A stretch of 64,000 bases of DNA from UBA2160 sp964588665 (GCA_964588665.1 CAZPQQ010000005.1:1-64000); one strand, 5' to 3'. Shown: positions 17,859 through 27,576, numbered from the stretch's first letter. Notes: a model not told the origin generated them from the letters alone. Program-made: numbers and translations.

Positions 17859-18479
17859 TTGAATCTGATCATCGTCAGACACGGCCAGACCAACCTGAAT
17901 CGAGATGGACGCGTTTTGGGGCATGGCCCTGAACCGCTGAACGAAACCGGACTGGCTCAGGTCGGGGCCGTTGCGCGGGCGCTGGCCCATGTAGACTCGT
18001 TCACGCTGTACTCCAGTCCGGTCAACCGAACGATGCAGACTGCCGAAGCAATTTCCAGACTGACCGGCGCGCCGATCACACCGAAGCCGGGGTTGGCCGA
18101 ACTCGATGCAGGCGAGATGGAGGGCATCGAGGGGCGAAAGCTGGGCGAACTGTTCCCTGACGTTATGGCGGTCTGGCGGTCGGACCCGGCTACAGCTCGC
18201 ATGCCAGGAGGAGAGACGCTGGGTGAAGTTCAGGATAGGGCGTGGAAGGCTATCGCCGAGATCGTGGACGCACATCCAGACGGGACGGCAGTCGCCGTCT
18301 CGCATAACTTCCCGATACAAACCATCGTGTGCTCGGCGCTGGGCATGAACTTGAAAGACTTCAGAAGGGTGAAGGTCGATCTGGGTTCGATCACCCGGCT
18401 GCAGACCGCCTCCTCGGGCTTCACGGTTACCTCTCTGAACGAAACCTGGCATCTGCCGCCCAAGAATCCGGCTGGCTAA
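17859..18479 (+). CDS. Histidine phosphatase family protein
   Basis: A 206-residue phosphoglycerate-mutase-like phosphatase. The RHGQTN catalytic motif begins at residue 7, LAELDAGEMEG is the acidic segment, and VSHNFPIQ carries the second histidine. The start is a TTG with AAGG upstream, 4 bases after the CNNM stop. Relatives include CobC-type and general acid phosphatases; the substrate is unknown. Probably cotranscribed with the CNNM gene and possibly tilS. Confidence 0.87.
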   Translation: MNLIIVRHGQTNLNRDGRVLGHGPEPLNETGLAQVGAVARALAHVDSFTLYSSPVNRTMQTAEAISRLTGAPITPKPGLAELDAGEMEGIEGRKLGELFPDVMAVWRSDPATARMPGGETLGEVQDRAWKAIAEIVDAHPDGTAVAVSHNFPIQTIVCSALGMNLKDFRRVKVDLGSITRLQTASSGFTVTSLNETWHLPPKNPAG

Positions 18480-18575
18480 CCGCCTGAAAGCAGCCCGTCT
18501 CGATTGCCCTCGGTTCAGCCCCGTGTGAGCTGGGCGAGACAGAGAGATTTGGCGCCACCCTTAAAGTGGACTGCG

Positions 18576-20072
18576 ATGGACACAGACAAGCTCATCTTGA
18601 AGTTCTGCCAAACGATTCGGGGCGCGCTCCATCAGGCCGGTCTCGTGCGTGGGTCGCGCCTGGTCGTGGCCGTCTCAGGAGGACCCGATTCGCTGGCCCT
18701 ACTCCACGCACTCTACCGGGTCGCTCCCGACCTCGGCATCAGCCTGCATGGAGCACACCTAAACCACGCGCTTCGCGGCCAGGCGTCCGACGCGGACGCC
18801 GAGTTCGTCTCCGAGACATTCGACACGCTCGAGGTTCCGTTGACTGTCGATACGGTCGATGTTGCGGCGCTACAACGCATGCGCCGGCTTTCACTCGAGG
18901 AGGCCGCCCGTCAGATGCGCCTCGGATTCTTCGCCCGGGTCATGGCTGAGCAAAACGCCGATGCCGTGGCCGTCGGACACACCCACGACGATCAAGCCGA
19001 AACGGTGCTGCTCCATCTGATTCGCGGCTCCGGTCTGACGGGCATCAGAGGAATGCAGACCAAATCGACCTTGCGAATCGCGGATGCGACCGTCACGCTG
19101 GTCCGTCCGCTCCTCGATATTACCCGCCGAGAGACTGAGGAGTTCTGCCGAGCAATTGACGTGGCGCCTCGTCTGGACGAGTCAAACCTGTCCTTGCAGA
19201 TGACGCGCAACCGGGTCAGGCTCGAGCTGTTGCCGCTCATGACGAGCATCAACCCAGGCGTCAAAGATGCTTTGGTCAGGTTGTCGCGGAACGTGGCTCT
19301 CGATCTTGCCCTGATTGAACGCGAGGTCGACCGAGCGGCCGAGATCGTGGTCAGTCAAGACGACCGAGACGTGAAGCTCGACCGGCAGGGATTTGCCCGG
19401 CTCGATCCGTCGGTTCAGCATCACTTGCTTCGGCGCGCGGTTCTCATGGCGATGCCCGAGATCGCCGACCTCACGGAGGCGCATGTGCAGGCCATGATCC
19501 GTCTCATCTCGGGTCCGGCAGGCAAGTCGCTGGATCTGCCCTCGGGTTTATGCTTCTCCGTATCGTACGAAGAGGCAGCCATCGGTGACAGAGACCGGGG
19601 CCGATCGCCACTCCCGGAGTTGCACGGGGAGACCCGGTTGGCCGTCCCAGGACAGACGTCGGTTGGCGGATGGCGCGTCACGGTGACGACAACGACACCG
19701 TCGAGTTCGGGGTCTAGCGCCTTCTCCGATCTCGGGCCAGAATCGCCGAGCAGCTTCGCGGGGCATTTCGACGCGGCCGCGCTGGCAGGCCCGTTGACCA
19801 TCAGGCCGCGGCGTGCCGGGGACAGGTTCCAGCCGTTGGGAATGGAAGGATCGAAGAAGCTTCAGGACTTCATGGTTGACTCCCGCATCCCGCGAGAGTC
19901 GCGAGACCGGGTCCCGCTGGTCATTGCTGAACGAGGAATCGCGTGGGTGGCCGGCAGCCGAATCGCCGAGTGGGCGCGCGTTCGCGAAGACACACGCAGA
20001 GCGTTGCGCATCGAATTCACGATGACAGACGAGCACGGGTCTCGCCCCGAGCAAGCCGGCGACGCTACATGA
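18576..20072 (+). CDS. tilS: tRNA(Ile)-lysidine synthase TilS
   Basis: A 498-residue enzyme that uses ATP and lysine to convert C34 of tRNA-Ile(CAU) to lysidine so that it reads AUA. The PP-loop SGGPDSLALL starts at residue 34, and HLNHALRG and VGHTHDDQAETVLLHLIRGSG are the family signatures. The C-terminal part contains the TilS substrate-binding domains (RPRRAGDRFQPLGM ... KKLQDFMVDSRIP). The start at 18576 fits the family better than the upstream start at 18504. Its 3' end overlaps the convergent pncB gene by 8 bases. Confidence 0.93.
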   Translation: MDTDKLILKFCQTIRGALHQAGLVRGSRLVVAVSGGPDSLALLHALYRVAPDLGISLHGAHLNHALRGQASDADAEFVSETFDTLEVPLTVDTVDVAALQRMRRLSLEEAARQMRLGFFARVMAEQNADAVAVGHTHDDQAETVLLHLIRGSGLTGIRGMQTKSTLRIADATVTLVRPLLDITRRETEEFCRAIDVAPRLDESNLSLQMTRNRVRLELLPLMTSINPGVKDALVRLSRNVALDLALIEREVDRAAEIVVSQDDRDVKLDRQGFARLDPSVQHHLLRRAVLMAMPEIADLTEAHVQAMIRLISGPAGKSLDLPSGLCFSVSYEEAAIGDRDRGRSPLPELHGETRLAVPGQTSVGGWRVTVTTTTPSSSGSSAFSDLGPESPSSFAGHFDAAALAGPLTIRPRRAGDRFQPLGMEGSKKLQDFMVDSRIPRESRDRVPLVIAERGIAWVAGSRIAEWARVREDTRRALRIEFTMTDEHGSRPEQAGDAT

Positions 20073-21063
20073 CCCGGTCCAACCTAGGACTCTGAGTCAC
20101 GCCTGGCGTCCGGCCCCTCTTGGCGATGGGTCGGCCGTCGATCTCGTGGATATCGGCTGTGAAGTCGTTGGGCGGCTTCGACGAGATGTAGCTTCCGACG
20201 GCGAACCCGTTGATCGGCGCTCCCGCCTCCACGAACTGTCGGATGCGATCGCGCGTAAACCCGCCGCTCACGAAAATCTCAACGTGCCTGAAACCGGCCT
20301 GATCCAGCCGAGCTCGGACCTCTTTCGCCAGATCGGGCGTGACGCCGCCTCGTTCCGGCGGAGTGTCCAACCGGACGCCCCTGAGTCGCTCTCGCAGCGC
20401 TTGCGCCACCTCGAGTGATTCCTGCGCCTCGTCGTTGAACGTGTCCACAAGCGCGATGCGCGGCACTTCCTGCGGCATGTGGCGGTCGAACGACTGGATG
20501 GCCTTCACCGCGTCGCCCATGATGAGCGGCAGCGCGTGGGGCATGTTGCCGCTGGGCGTGATGCCCGCCAGCCGTGCCCCCATCACGGTCGAGCACGAAA
20601 CGCACCCGCCGACAACCGCCGCGTAGTCGATGTTGGCCGCGACGTTGGGATGCACGTGACGTGCCGCGGAGGCGACCACTGGTATGCCGTCCGCTGCCTC
20701 GACGCACTCGCTGGCCGCCGTGGCCCAACCCGTGCACGACGCCAAAACGCCGCATATCGTCGTTTCGTACAGTCCGAACGAGCTGTACGGCGCTTTGATA
20801 CGCAGCACTACCTCGCCGGACTGGATCGTCTCGCCTTCTTGCAGCGACCAGACCTCGCTCCTCGACTCGGGCAGAACTTTAGTCAGGAGCGACCGCACCT
20901 CCCAGATCCCGCAGTAGACCCCGGAGCTCCTCGGAAAGAACTCCATGGTGACCGTGGGGTTGATGCTTTCGTTCCTCAGGATCGTGAGGGTGCGCTGCAG
21001 ATACACGTCGGCGGTGTCGCCAACGAGAATCGAAGGTCGGATGTCAAACGGTGTGTTAACCAT
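20065..21063 (-). CDS. pncB: Nicotinate phosphoribosyltransferase
   Basis: A 332-residue NAPRTase of the short bacterial type. It joins nicotinate to PRPP, giving nicotinate mononucleotide for NAD salvage. Family features are TMEFFPRSSGV near residue 40, the active-site SAARHVHP, CSTVMGARLAG and the PLIMGD segment, and the phosphate-loop VSGGFTRDRI. It lies just downstream of the nicotinamidase gene on the same strand, completing the Preiss-Handler salvage route. It is convergent with and overlaps tilS by 8 bases. Confidence 0.88.
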   Translation of the reverse strand: MVNTPFDIRPSILVGDTADVYLQRTLTILRNESINPTVTMEFFPRSSGVYCGIWEVRSLLTKVLPESRSEVWSLQEGETIQSGEVVLRIKAPYSSFGLYETTICGVLASCTGWATAASECVEAADGIPVVASAARHVHPNVAANIDYAAVVGGCVSCSTVMGARLAGITPSGNMPHALPLIMGDAVKAIQSFDRHMPQEVPRIALVDTFNDEAQESLEVAQALRERLRGVRLDTPPERGGVTPDLAKEVRARLDQAGFRHVEIFVSGGFTRDRIRQFVEAGAPINGFAVGSYISSKPPNDFTADIHEIDGRPIAKRGRTPGVTQSPRLDRVM

Positions 21064-21146
21064 TAATTGTTACCTGACAAGCATTCTCCGGCGCGCCGGG
21101 CCGGTGTCCGGGGCACGCTGGCAACGATGTAAGAGACAGGGAGGCT

Positions 21147-21686
21147 TTATGCCCCTTCTGTCGATGCGGGTTCGACAATATTCACGCCCAAGATGCGTTC
21201 CATGTGCTGCAGCGCATACCGATGGGCATCGTCATCAAAGGATGCCACACAATCGACTGGCACTTCCACTGCATAATCCCGATTGCGGGCATCGGCGGCG
21301 GTGTGCATCACGCAGATGTCGGTGCACACGCCACAGATGACGATCTTTTCCGGATTCAATTCCGTCAACCGATGTTCCAAATCGGTCTCGAAAAAAGCGC
21401 TGTACCTGCGTTTGCGTAGCGTGTCGCCCCGATATCGCGTGAGCTCGGGAACAACCTCGCACTCGTCGGTTCCCTTCACGCAATGCACGGGGAACATCTC
21501 GAACTCAAGATCGTCGGGATCGTGGGTGTCACAAACAAAGATGACGCTGGACCTGTTGGCCTGTTCACTCTCGATCAACCGCCTGATATTCGGGATGATC
21601 TGACGCGCCTTGTCGCCGGCGTACAGATTCCGGCCCGGCTCCATAAAGCCCACGACCACGTCCACTACCAGGACCAGGTTGGCCAT
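21147..21686 (-). CDS. pncA: Nicotinamidase / isochorismatase-family hydrolase
   Basis: A 179-residue cysteine hydrolase. The triad reads Asp9 (VVDVVVGFM), Lys92 (KRRYSAFF) and Cys125 (VCTDICV). The metal-site DTHD and FPVHC segments at about 53-69 are those of nicotinamidases. It deamidates nicotinamide to nicotinate. The start at 21686 has GAGGGG upstream. Because pncB follows on the same strand 83 bases later, nicotinamidase is much more likely than isochorismatase. Confidence 0.87.
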   Translation of the reverse strand: MANLVLVVDVVVGFMEPGRNLYAGDKARQIIPNIRRLIESEQANRSSVIFVCDTHDPDDLEFEMFPVHCVKGTDECEVVPELTRYRGDTLRKRRYSAFFETDLEHRLTELNPEKIVICGVCTDICVMHTAADARNRDYAVEVPVDCVASFDDDAHRYALQHMERILGVNIVEPASTEGA

Positions 21687-21833
21687 AATCCCCTCGTCAA
21701 CGCAGGGTTTTCGTTCCAATCCGTTCGCCCTTCGGATTCGATATGTTACCGTGGGCCCGTTGAAACCGCAAGGCGCAAGCAGGTCTCGCCGGCCAGCGCC
21801 GGTCTCAGTCCCGCGGCGCGCACTCCACGCCTG

Positions 21834-22598
21834 TCACTCCACGGGCGGGTTGGTTGTCCGAGACGACAGGGCGCGGCTCGCATTCCGCAGTCCGCCGAAT
21901 CTGAGCCGTAACAGCCCTTTCATGTCCTCGACTGCAGTGCCGACGATCTTGACTCGACTGTCGGGATCATCCGTCCACTTCACGGGCGTCTCTTTGACGC
22001 GATAACCGATCTTCTCGGCCAGGATAAGCAGCTCCGTGTCGAAAAACCAGCCGGTGTCCCGCACAAGCGGCACTACATCGGTCACGGCTCGACGGCTCAA
22101 CACTTTGAAGCCGCACTGAGCGTCCAGAAAGCCGGTTCGGAACATCACGCGAAAGATGAGGCTATAGCAGCGCGAGATCACTTCCCGTCGGGCAGAGCGG
22201 CCAATTACCTCGGCGCCGCGTTTGAGCCGTGAGCCGATGGCGATGTCGTAACCCTCGGATGCGATCGAATCGACCAGCAGCGGCAACGCGGCGAGGTCCG
22301 TGGACAGATCCAGGTCCATGTACGCCAGGATGTCGGCCTCGCTCTCGGCCCACGCCCTCTTGAGCGCGCGCCCTCGGCCGCGTTGCTCCAGCCTGACAAA
22401 TTCCACATGCTCGCGTTGGTCCGACAACTCTCTACAGATGTCCGGAGTGGCGTCAGTCGACCCGTTGTCGGCGATGACGATCCGCCAGTCGTATGAGTCC
22501 ATGTAACGCGAGAGAAACGCCTCTAGGATCCCCACGCTGCCGGCCAGGCCGCGCTCTTCGTTCAACACAGGCAGCACGATGTCCAGTGAAGCTGCCAT
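21834..22598 (-). CDS. Family 2 glycosyltransferase, dolichyl/polyprenyl-phosphate type
   Basis: A 254-residue GT2 enzyme similar to ALG5/DPM1-type polyprenyl-phosphate hexose synthases. Features are VLPVLNEERGL at the start, IADNGSTDAT, the DLDLSTD metal site and a GRSARREVISRCYSLIFR amphipathic segment near 160. QCGFKVLSRRA follows. No C-terminal membrane helices are seen, so it is probably peripheral. It would transfer a sugar from a nucleotide sugar to a lipid phosphate for envelope glycans; a GT39 acceptor-type enzyme is encoded at 40198. The start lacks a strong ribosome binding site. Confidence 0.83.
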   Translation of the reverse strand: MAASLDIVLPVLNEERGLAGSVGILEAFLSRYMDSYDWRIVIADNGSTDATPDICRELSDQREHVEFVRLEQRGRGRALKRAWAESEADILAYMDLDLSTDLAALPLLVDSIASEGYDIAIGSRLKRGAEVIGRSARREVISRCYSLIFRVMFRTGFLDAQCGFKVLSRRAVTDVVPLVRDTGWFFDTELLILAEKIGYRVKETPVKWTDDPDSRVKIVGTAVEDMKGLLRLRFGGLRNASRALSSRTTNPPVE

Positions 22599-22689
22599 CG
22601 CTACCGGTTCCCCGTATCGGTCAGGGCAATCTTGCGGATCAATGTGACTGCTCTCTTAATCGTCATAGTATCGAACGAAACGAATGAAA

Positions 22690-22702
22690 GCCCCTATGGG
22701 GC
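22690..22702 (-). terminator. Short terminator after purH
   Basis: On the minus strand the purH stop is followed at once by GCCCC-ATA-GGGGC and then CTTTCATTCG. The stem is only 5 bases but GC-only and the tail is moderately T-rich. It probably ends the purine operon. Confidence 0.45.
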
Positions 22703-22704
22703 CC

Positions 22705-24243
22705 TCAGTGGCGGAAGTGGCGGATGCCGGTCAGGACCATCGCCAGGCCGAGCCGGTTGGCCGCCTCGACCGACTCCTCGTCGCGAATGGAGCCGCCGGG
22801 TTGCACGATGGCCGTAACGCCTCCCTCGGCCGCCATCTCGACACTGTCGGCGAATGGGAAGAACGCGTCGGACGCCATCACACTGCCGATCGCGCCGTCG
22901 CCCCCGATTCGAAGAGCCAAATGGACGCTTGTCACTCGGTTGGGTTGACCCGCGCCCATGCCCACCAGAGCCCTGTCGCTGGCCAGCACGATTGTGTTTG
23001 ACTTGATGTGCTTGCAGGCTTTCCACGCAAACGCCAGATCTCTGAGCTCGTCGCCGGTGGGAGGCCGCTCGGTGACCACTGCCCAGCTCGACGGGTCCTC
23101 TTCGAGCACATCGCCGGTTTGCACGAGCACCCCGCCGGAAACAGTTCGCATGTCCAGTCCCTCCATGGGTCCGGACGCCGAATCGATACGGAGGACGCGG
23201 GTTCTTCGCCGTTTCTTGAGCAGCGCCAGAGCATCTGGATCGTAACCGGGCGCGACGATGATGTCGTACAGCACGCCCCGCATGGCTTCGGCTGTCGCTG
23301 CCGTGACCGGCCGGTTGAAGCCGACGATGCCCCCATACGCAGACACGGAATCGCCCTCGAAGGCGCGCCGATAGGCCGTGGGTTGGTCGGGGTGCAGTGC
23401 AAGACCGCACGGGTTCGTATGCTTGACGACCGCGACCGCGTCTTCATCGAAATCGGAGACGACCCGCCAAGCGGCGGCGGCGTCCAGGATATTCGTGAAC
23501 GACATCTCCAACCCGTGCAACCGTTCGGCGTCCACGATGCCGCCTGACGACAACGCCGACGAGTACAGGGTCGCGGCTTGATGCGGATTCTCGCCGTAGC
23601 GCAAGTCAGCCACCCGATTCAGGCCGATCGTGAGTTCGGCCCGCGATGCACCTGAGTCGCCTTCGTCCAGATAGCTCGATATGGCCGTGTCGTAGAGGGC
23701 GACATGTTGGAACGCCTTGCGGGCCAGTTCTTTGCGCTCCAGTGGCGTGAAAGCGTCCGGAACGGCGCCTTTGGCGGCCACCCGTTCCCCGATCCAGTCG
23801 TAATCCCCGGGATCGACGACTACCAGCACGTGCGGATGATTCTTCGCCGCGGCTCGGATCATCGTCGGCCCGCCGATGTCGATGTTCTCCAAAGCGTCCG
23901 CGAGCGTCACGCCGGAGCGGCTTACCGTCTCGACGAACGGGTACAGGTTTCCGACGACGACATCTATCGTGTCGATGTTGTGCTTGGCCAATTCGGCCTC
24001 ATGGCCGGGCTCGCCGCGGAGCGCGAGTATCCCGCCATGGACCACCGGATGCAAAGTCTTCACACGACCGCCCAGAATCTCCGGTGACCCAGTCAGCTCC
24101 GACACTTCTTGCACCTGCAGCCCTGCGTCTCTGAGGTCCCGCGCCGTGCCGCCGGTGCTGACCAGCTCGTACCCGGCATCGCTCAGAAGCCGCCCCAGGT
24201 GAGCCAGTCCGGTCTTGTCGTAAGTGCTAAGGAGTGCTTTCAT
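22705..24243 (-). CDS. purH: Bifunctional AICAR formyltransferase / IMP cyclohydrolase
   Basis: A 512-residue enzyme for the last two steps of IMP synthesis. The N-terminal cyclohydrolase (about 1-190) begins KALLSTYDKTGL and includes STGGTARDLRDAG and GGRVKTLHP. The C-terminal formyltransferase contains LRYGENPHQ and the catalytic KHTNPCG. The last gene of the purF-purN-purM-Fic-purH run. It follows the Fic gene by 36 bases. No obvious Shine-Dalgarno precedes its ATG. Confidence 0.97.
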   Translation of the reverse strand: MKALLSTYDKTGLAHLGRLLSDAGYELVSTGGTARDLRDAGLQVQEVSELTGSPEILGGRVKTLHPVVHGGILALRGEPGHEAELAKHNIDTIDVVVGNLYPFVETVSRSGVTLADALENIDIGGPTMIRAAAKNHPHVLVVVDPGDYDWIGERVAAKGAVPDAFTPLERKELARKAFQHVALYDTAISSYLDEGDSGASRAELTIGLNRVADLRYGENPHQAATLYSSALSSGGIVDAERLHGLEMSFTNILDAAAAWRVVSDFDEDAVAVVKHTNPCGLALHPDQPTAYRRAFEGDSVSAYGGIVGFNRPVTAATAEAMRGVLYDIIVAPGYDPDALALLKKRRRTRVLRIDSASGPMEGLDMRTVSGGVLVQTGDVLEEDPSSWAVVTERPPTGDELRDLAFAWKACKHIKSNTIVLASDRALVGMGAGQPNRVTSVHLALRIGGDGAIGSVMASDAFFPFADSVEMAAEGGVTAIVQPGGSIRDEESVEAANRLGLAMVLTGIRHFRH

Positions 24244-24279
24244 GTCAGGTTTTCTTCTTCTCGGTTAGACTCGCGCACG

Positions 24280-25797
24280 TCATACGAGCGCTTCTCCCCA
24301 TTTTTTGAGAGCGATGCCAAAGCATTGCTCTACCCATTTCGAGTATCGAGGCATCAGATCTTGGACCGTGTCTTTCCAGGTAAATGTAAACGCCTCGAGA
24401 CTGCACACTTCGAATTCAGTGTCGCCCGTTCGATCCTGCGATGACTCGCTTTGGTTGTACTCACTCGTCGACGGATAAGTCAACTCGACGAAGGCGGTGC
24501 TGGCCATTACGCCGGTTGGTTGTCGTCCCACGTGATGAATGGACGTTACAAACACCATTCGGGGCGCACGTTCGTCTCCCGGTATGGTCATCGAAAGCCG
24601 GACGAAGCACCTGGACTCGTGAACGTTCGCCCAGTGGTTCGTTTGCAATGCTGATTGAATGACCTGAGACCGATACCAATGCCCATTGCCTTCATCTTGA
24701 CCACCGACTTGAACGATCTTGGAAATGTCGAGGTCGATCCTGGCCGAAAGGCGAGACGCTACGTTGTCAGTCAACGCTTCGATGATCGTCGCCGCCGACC
24801 GCCTCAGATCGAGCGCTGCGTCGTTGGCAGATCGCAGTTGGGTAGTTTCTTCCGTTCGACGAACTTCAATCTTATCTGCGATTTGGTCGACGACGCTGTC
24901 GATTGCCGCCGAGTCGAAACCTTCGCTGACGCTGAGCGCTTTGAGGATCGTCGTTTTTTCCAGTTCGATCAACAATTCGGTTAGTGCTGAAAGCTCTCCG
25001 TCGTCTGCTTGCTCCAAGGCGTCGATATACCTGCTCCTGACGTCCCTGGTAACGACCACGGGCAAGAACCGTTCCTTGACCAGATGCCATGCGAGCAATG
25101 CTCGGGCGAGCCGACCGTTCCCGTCCTGAAACGGGTGGATCTGTGCGAATCTGTGATGCAGCCACGCCCCAACGGCCAGAGGATGAGCATCCACTGATCC
25201 GCGGTCGCCGTACCAGGCGACAAGGTTATCGAGTTCGCTGTCCACTTGCTCCGGCGGGCAATCGTGATGAAGCCTCCCGTCTGAGCGAGTCGGGTTATTG
25301 GGTAGTTTCTTGAGTTCGCCGTGGTCTAGTCGTGCCTGGAATTCGTTCCAAAACTGGTCAATCGCCCTGTACGTCGGTTGGTGCTTCGTAAGCGTTTGAT
25401 GAAGGCTTTGCATAAACCACTTCGTCAACGGCCGTGATTGCCGAATCCAAGAGTTTACTTGCTCGATGGCGTTTACGTGGTCCTTCAAAACGACGATCAG
25501 TTCCTGAGGATCTCTGTCAGTCGAATTCCGTTCGATGAGTTCGCTGAGAAGCCCCTTTTCAACCAGAGTAGCGGTCACACCACGATCAAGCTGGTACAAC
25601 CCTTCGATTATCCCTGTCTCGATTGCCCACTCGCGATCGAGACGATTGATAAACTCTTGATAAAGGGCAGGGGTGGACTCATCCGCCCTATTCTTGATTT
25701 CCAACCACTCGGAATGCAAAGCATCGATCTCGGCGAAGTCTACTTGCAAATCTGCCGGTGCGAGCGGTTGAATCGGCGCCCACGCCTCAATTCCCAC
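24280..25797 (-). CDS. Fic/DOC AMP-transferase, class II (N-terminal inhibitory helix)
   Basis: A 505-residue Fic protein. The catalytic loop is complete, HPFQDGNGRLAR at about residues 221-232. An N-terminal helix carries TGIIEG (61-66), matching the (S/T)xxxE(G/N) inhibitory motif whose glutamate blocks ATP gamma-phosphate binding. The last 270 residues are unassigned and hold a helical stretch and a beta-rich end. The GTG start at 25797 is chosen because AAGGGAGG lies 6 bases upstream; an earlier GTG at 25821 overlaps that site. It would AMPylate (or otherwise modify) a target hydroxyl. It sits between purM and purH in the same direction and appears more AT-rich than both, which suggests insertion into the operon. 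Confidence 0.88.
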   Translation of the reverse strand: MGIEAWAPIQPLAPADLQVDFAEIDALHSEWLEIKNRADESTPALYQEFINRLDREWAIETGIIEGLYQLDRGVTATLVEKGLLSELIERNSTDRDPQELIVVLKDHVNAIEQVNSWIRQSRPLTKWFMQSLHQTLTKHQPTYRAIDQFWNEFQARLDHGELKKLPNNPTRSDGRLHHDCPPEQVDSELDNLVAWYGDRGSVDAHPLAVGAWLHHRFAQIHPFQDGNGRLARALLAWHLVKERFLPVVVTRDVRSRYIDALEQADDGELSALTELLIELEKTTILKALSVSEGFDSAAIDSVVDQIADKIEVRRTEETTQLRSANDAALDLRRSAATIIEALTDNVASRLSARIDLDISKIVQVGGQDEGNGHWYRSQVIQSALQTNHWANVHESRCFVRLSMTIPGDERAPRMVFVTSIHHVGRQPTGVMASTAFVELTYPSTSEYNQSESSQDRTGDTEFEVCSLEAFTFTWKDTVQDLMPRYSKWVEQCFGIALKKWGEALV

Positions 25798-25829
25798 GAC
25801 GAGCCTCCCTTCGAACAACACGGGCGAAG

Positions 25830-26849
25830 CTATGAAAGGATAACACCGTCATCGCCATCCCCAGCCGTCGCGATCTCGCCGACGACGATCGAGTCCGGTG
25901 TGGCGGCGAGCACGGCATCGGCTTCCGCGGGGTCGCAGACGAGCACCATGCCGAGGCCCATGTTGAACACTCGGTACATCTCGTCGCGGTGGATGCCGCC
26001 GTCTTCTTGGATCAGGTTGAAGATCGGGAGGGAGGGCCAGGAAGCGGCGTCGAAATGCGCGGTCACCCCGTCCGGCAGCATTCTAGGGACGTTCTCGATC
26101 AGTCCGCCGCCGGTGATATGGGCGATGCCTTTTACGTGCGAGTAAACGGGTTCGAGGGCGCCGTGGTAAGACGGATGAGGCCGCAGCAGCGCCTCTCCGA
26201 GCGTCTCGCCGAGTTCGGACCGGTGCTCGGTGAGGGGAGAGGCGTCATGTTCGAGGTCGTACACGCGCCGGACCAACGAGTAGCCGTTCGTGTGGAGGCC
26301 GTTGGACGGGAGCCCGATCAGGACGTCGCCTTCGCGCACTGTCGAAGGGTCGATCATCTCGGACCGCTCGACCACGCCCACGACGAACCCCGACACGTCG
26401 AAGTTGTCGTCAGCGAACACGCCAGGCATTTCGGCCGTTTCGCCCCCGATCAAGGCGCAGTTCACGTGGCTGCACGCCCTAGCCATCCCCGAAACCAGCG
26501 TTTCGACGACCGCCGGCCGCAACGTACTCATGTTGATGTAGTCCAAGAAGAAGATCGGCGCCGCGCCGCATACGATCACGTCATTGACGCAGGCATTCAC
26601 CAGGTCTTCGCCGATCCCGTCGAAGCGGTCCATCATCACGGCGATCTTCAGCTTGGTGCCCACCGGATCGGTGCTCGACACCAGCACCGGATCGCGATAT
26701 CCGCCGAATCGGTACATCGCGCCGAAAGCGCCGACGCCTGCCAGCACCTCGGGGCCGTGCGTGGGGGTGACGATGTCCCTGATCCGGCGCTTGATGTCTT
26801 GCGACGCTTCAAGGTCGACGCCGGCTTCTTTGTATGTTCGATCTGTCAT
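25830..26849 (-). CDS. purM: Phosphoribosylformylglycinamidine cyclo-ligase (AIR synthetase)
   Basis: A 339-residue PurM, which closes the imidazole ring with ATP to give AIR, step five of purine synthesis. Family features are TYKEAGVDLEA at the start, VLVSSTDPVGTKLKIA, CALIGGETAEMPG and GLHTNGYSLVR. HITGGGLIENVPR comes near residue 240. It lies between purN and the Fic gene, in the same direction. Confidence 0.97.
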   Translation of the reverse strand: MTDRTYKEAGVDLEASQDIKRRIRDIVTPTHGPEVLAGVGAFGAMYRFGGYRDPVLVSSTDPVGTKLKIAVMMDRFDGIGEDLVNACVNDVIVCGAAPIFFLDYINMSTLRPAVVETLVSGMARACSHVNCALIGGETAEMPGVFADDNFDVSGFVVGVVERSEMIDPSTVREGDVLIGLPSNGLHTNGYSLVRRVYDLEHDASPLTEHRSELGETLGEALLRPHPSYHGALEPVYSHVKGIAHITGGGLIENVPRMLPDGVTAHFDAASWPSLPIFNLIQEDGGIHRDEMYRVFNMGLGMVLVCDPAEADAVLAATPDSIVVGEIATAGDGDDGVILS

Positions 26850-26946
26850 GGAATGATTGCCTTCATGTTGTCAATGAGATCAGGGTACGCACGGCGCTCA
26901 ACGCTGCCCGAACGACATCACCCCGCGTCGCCTGGTCTCTCGGATA

Positions 26947-27576
26947 CTAACCGCCGGCAGTTTTGAGCAGGTCAATCTCGCCTGATGCGATCTTCTGCAG
27001 TGTCTCCGGGTAAAGGGCGTGTTCCTGCTCTAAGACCCTTTTGGCGAGATCTTCGGGCGTGTCTCCGTCCAAAACATCGACCTGCCGTTGCGCGATGACC
27101 GGACCATGGTCGTAATGCTCGTCGACGACGTGGACGCTGACCCCGGACACGGACTCTCCCGCATCCAACACTGCCCGATGCACGATAAGCCCGTACATGC
27201 CCTGTCCGCCGAACTTCGGCAAGAGGGCCGGATGAACGTTGAGAATGCGCCCAGCGAACCGCCCAAGCGTCACCGGTCCCAGTTTCTTCATGTATCCGGC
27301 CAGCACCACCACCTCCGAGCCGTACTCCGTCAGCGTGGCTGCAATCGCATCGTCGAGCTCGGCCTCGCCCGAGTGAGTCTTGCCGCTCAGATGGCGCACA
27401 GGGATGCCTTCCCGTCGGGCGCGGTCCAGCGCAATCGCTCGGGAGTTGTTGCAGATGACCACTCGGATTTCGGCGTCAAGCCGACCTTCCTTGCTCGCGT
27501 CGATGATGGACTGGAGGTTGGTCCCCCCGTGGGAGGTCAGGACGCCGATGGAAAGTTTCTTCGCTGCCAATGTCAC
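26947..27576 (-). CDS. purN: Phosphoribosylglycinamide formyltransferase
   Basis: A 209-residue PurN, the folate-dependent enzyme that formylates GAR. It has SHGGTNLQSII near residue 14, the catalytic ILNVHPALLPKF with its Asn and His, and VHVVDEHYDHGPVI with the catalytic Asp. The start is a GTG at 27576, and a TTG two codons later is possible. Third position of the purine run, between purF and purM. Confidence 0.95.
   Translation of the reverse strand: MTLAAKKLSIGVLTSHGGTNLQSIIDASKEGRLDAEIRVVICNNSRAIALDRARREGIPVRHLSGKTHSGEAELDDAIAATLTEYGSEVVVLAGYMKKLGPVTLGRFAGRILNVHPALLPKFGGQGMYGLIVHRAVLDAGESVSGVSVHVVDEHYDHGPVIAQRQVDVLDGDTPEDLAKRVLEQEHALYPETLQKIASGEIDLLKTAGG

Noticed and set aside
16691..17893. 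400-codon open frame on the minus strand
   Set aside because: Antisense of the CNNM transporter gene, no family resemblance.
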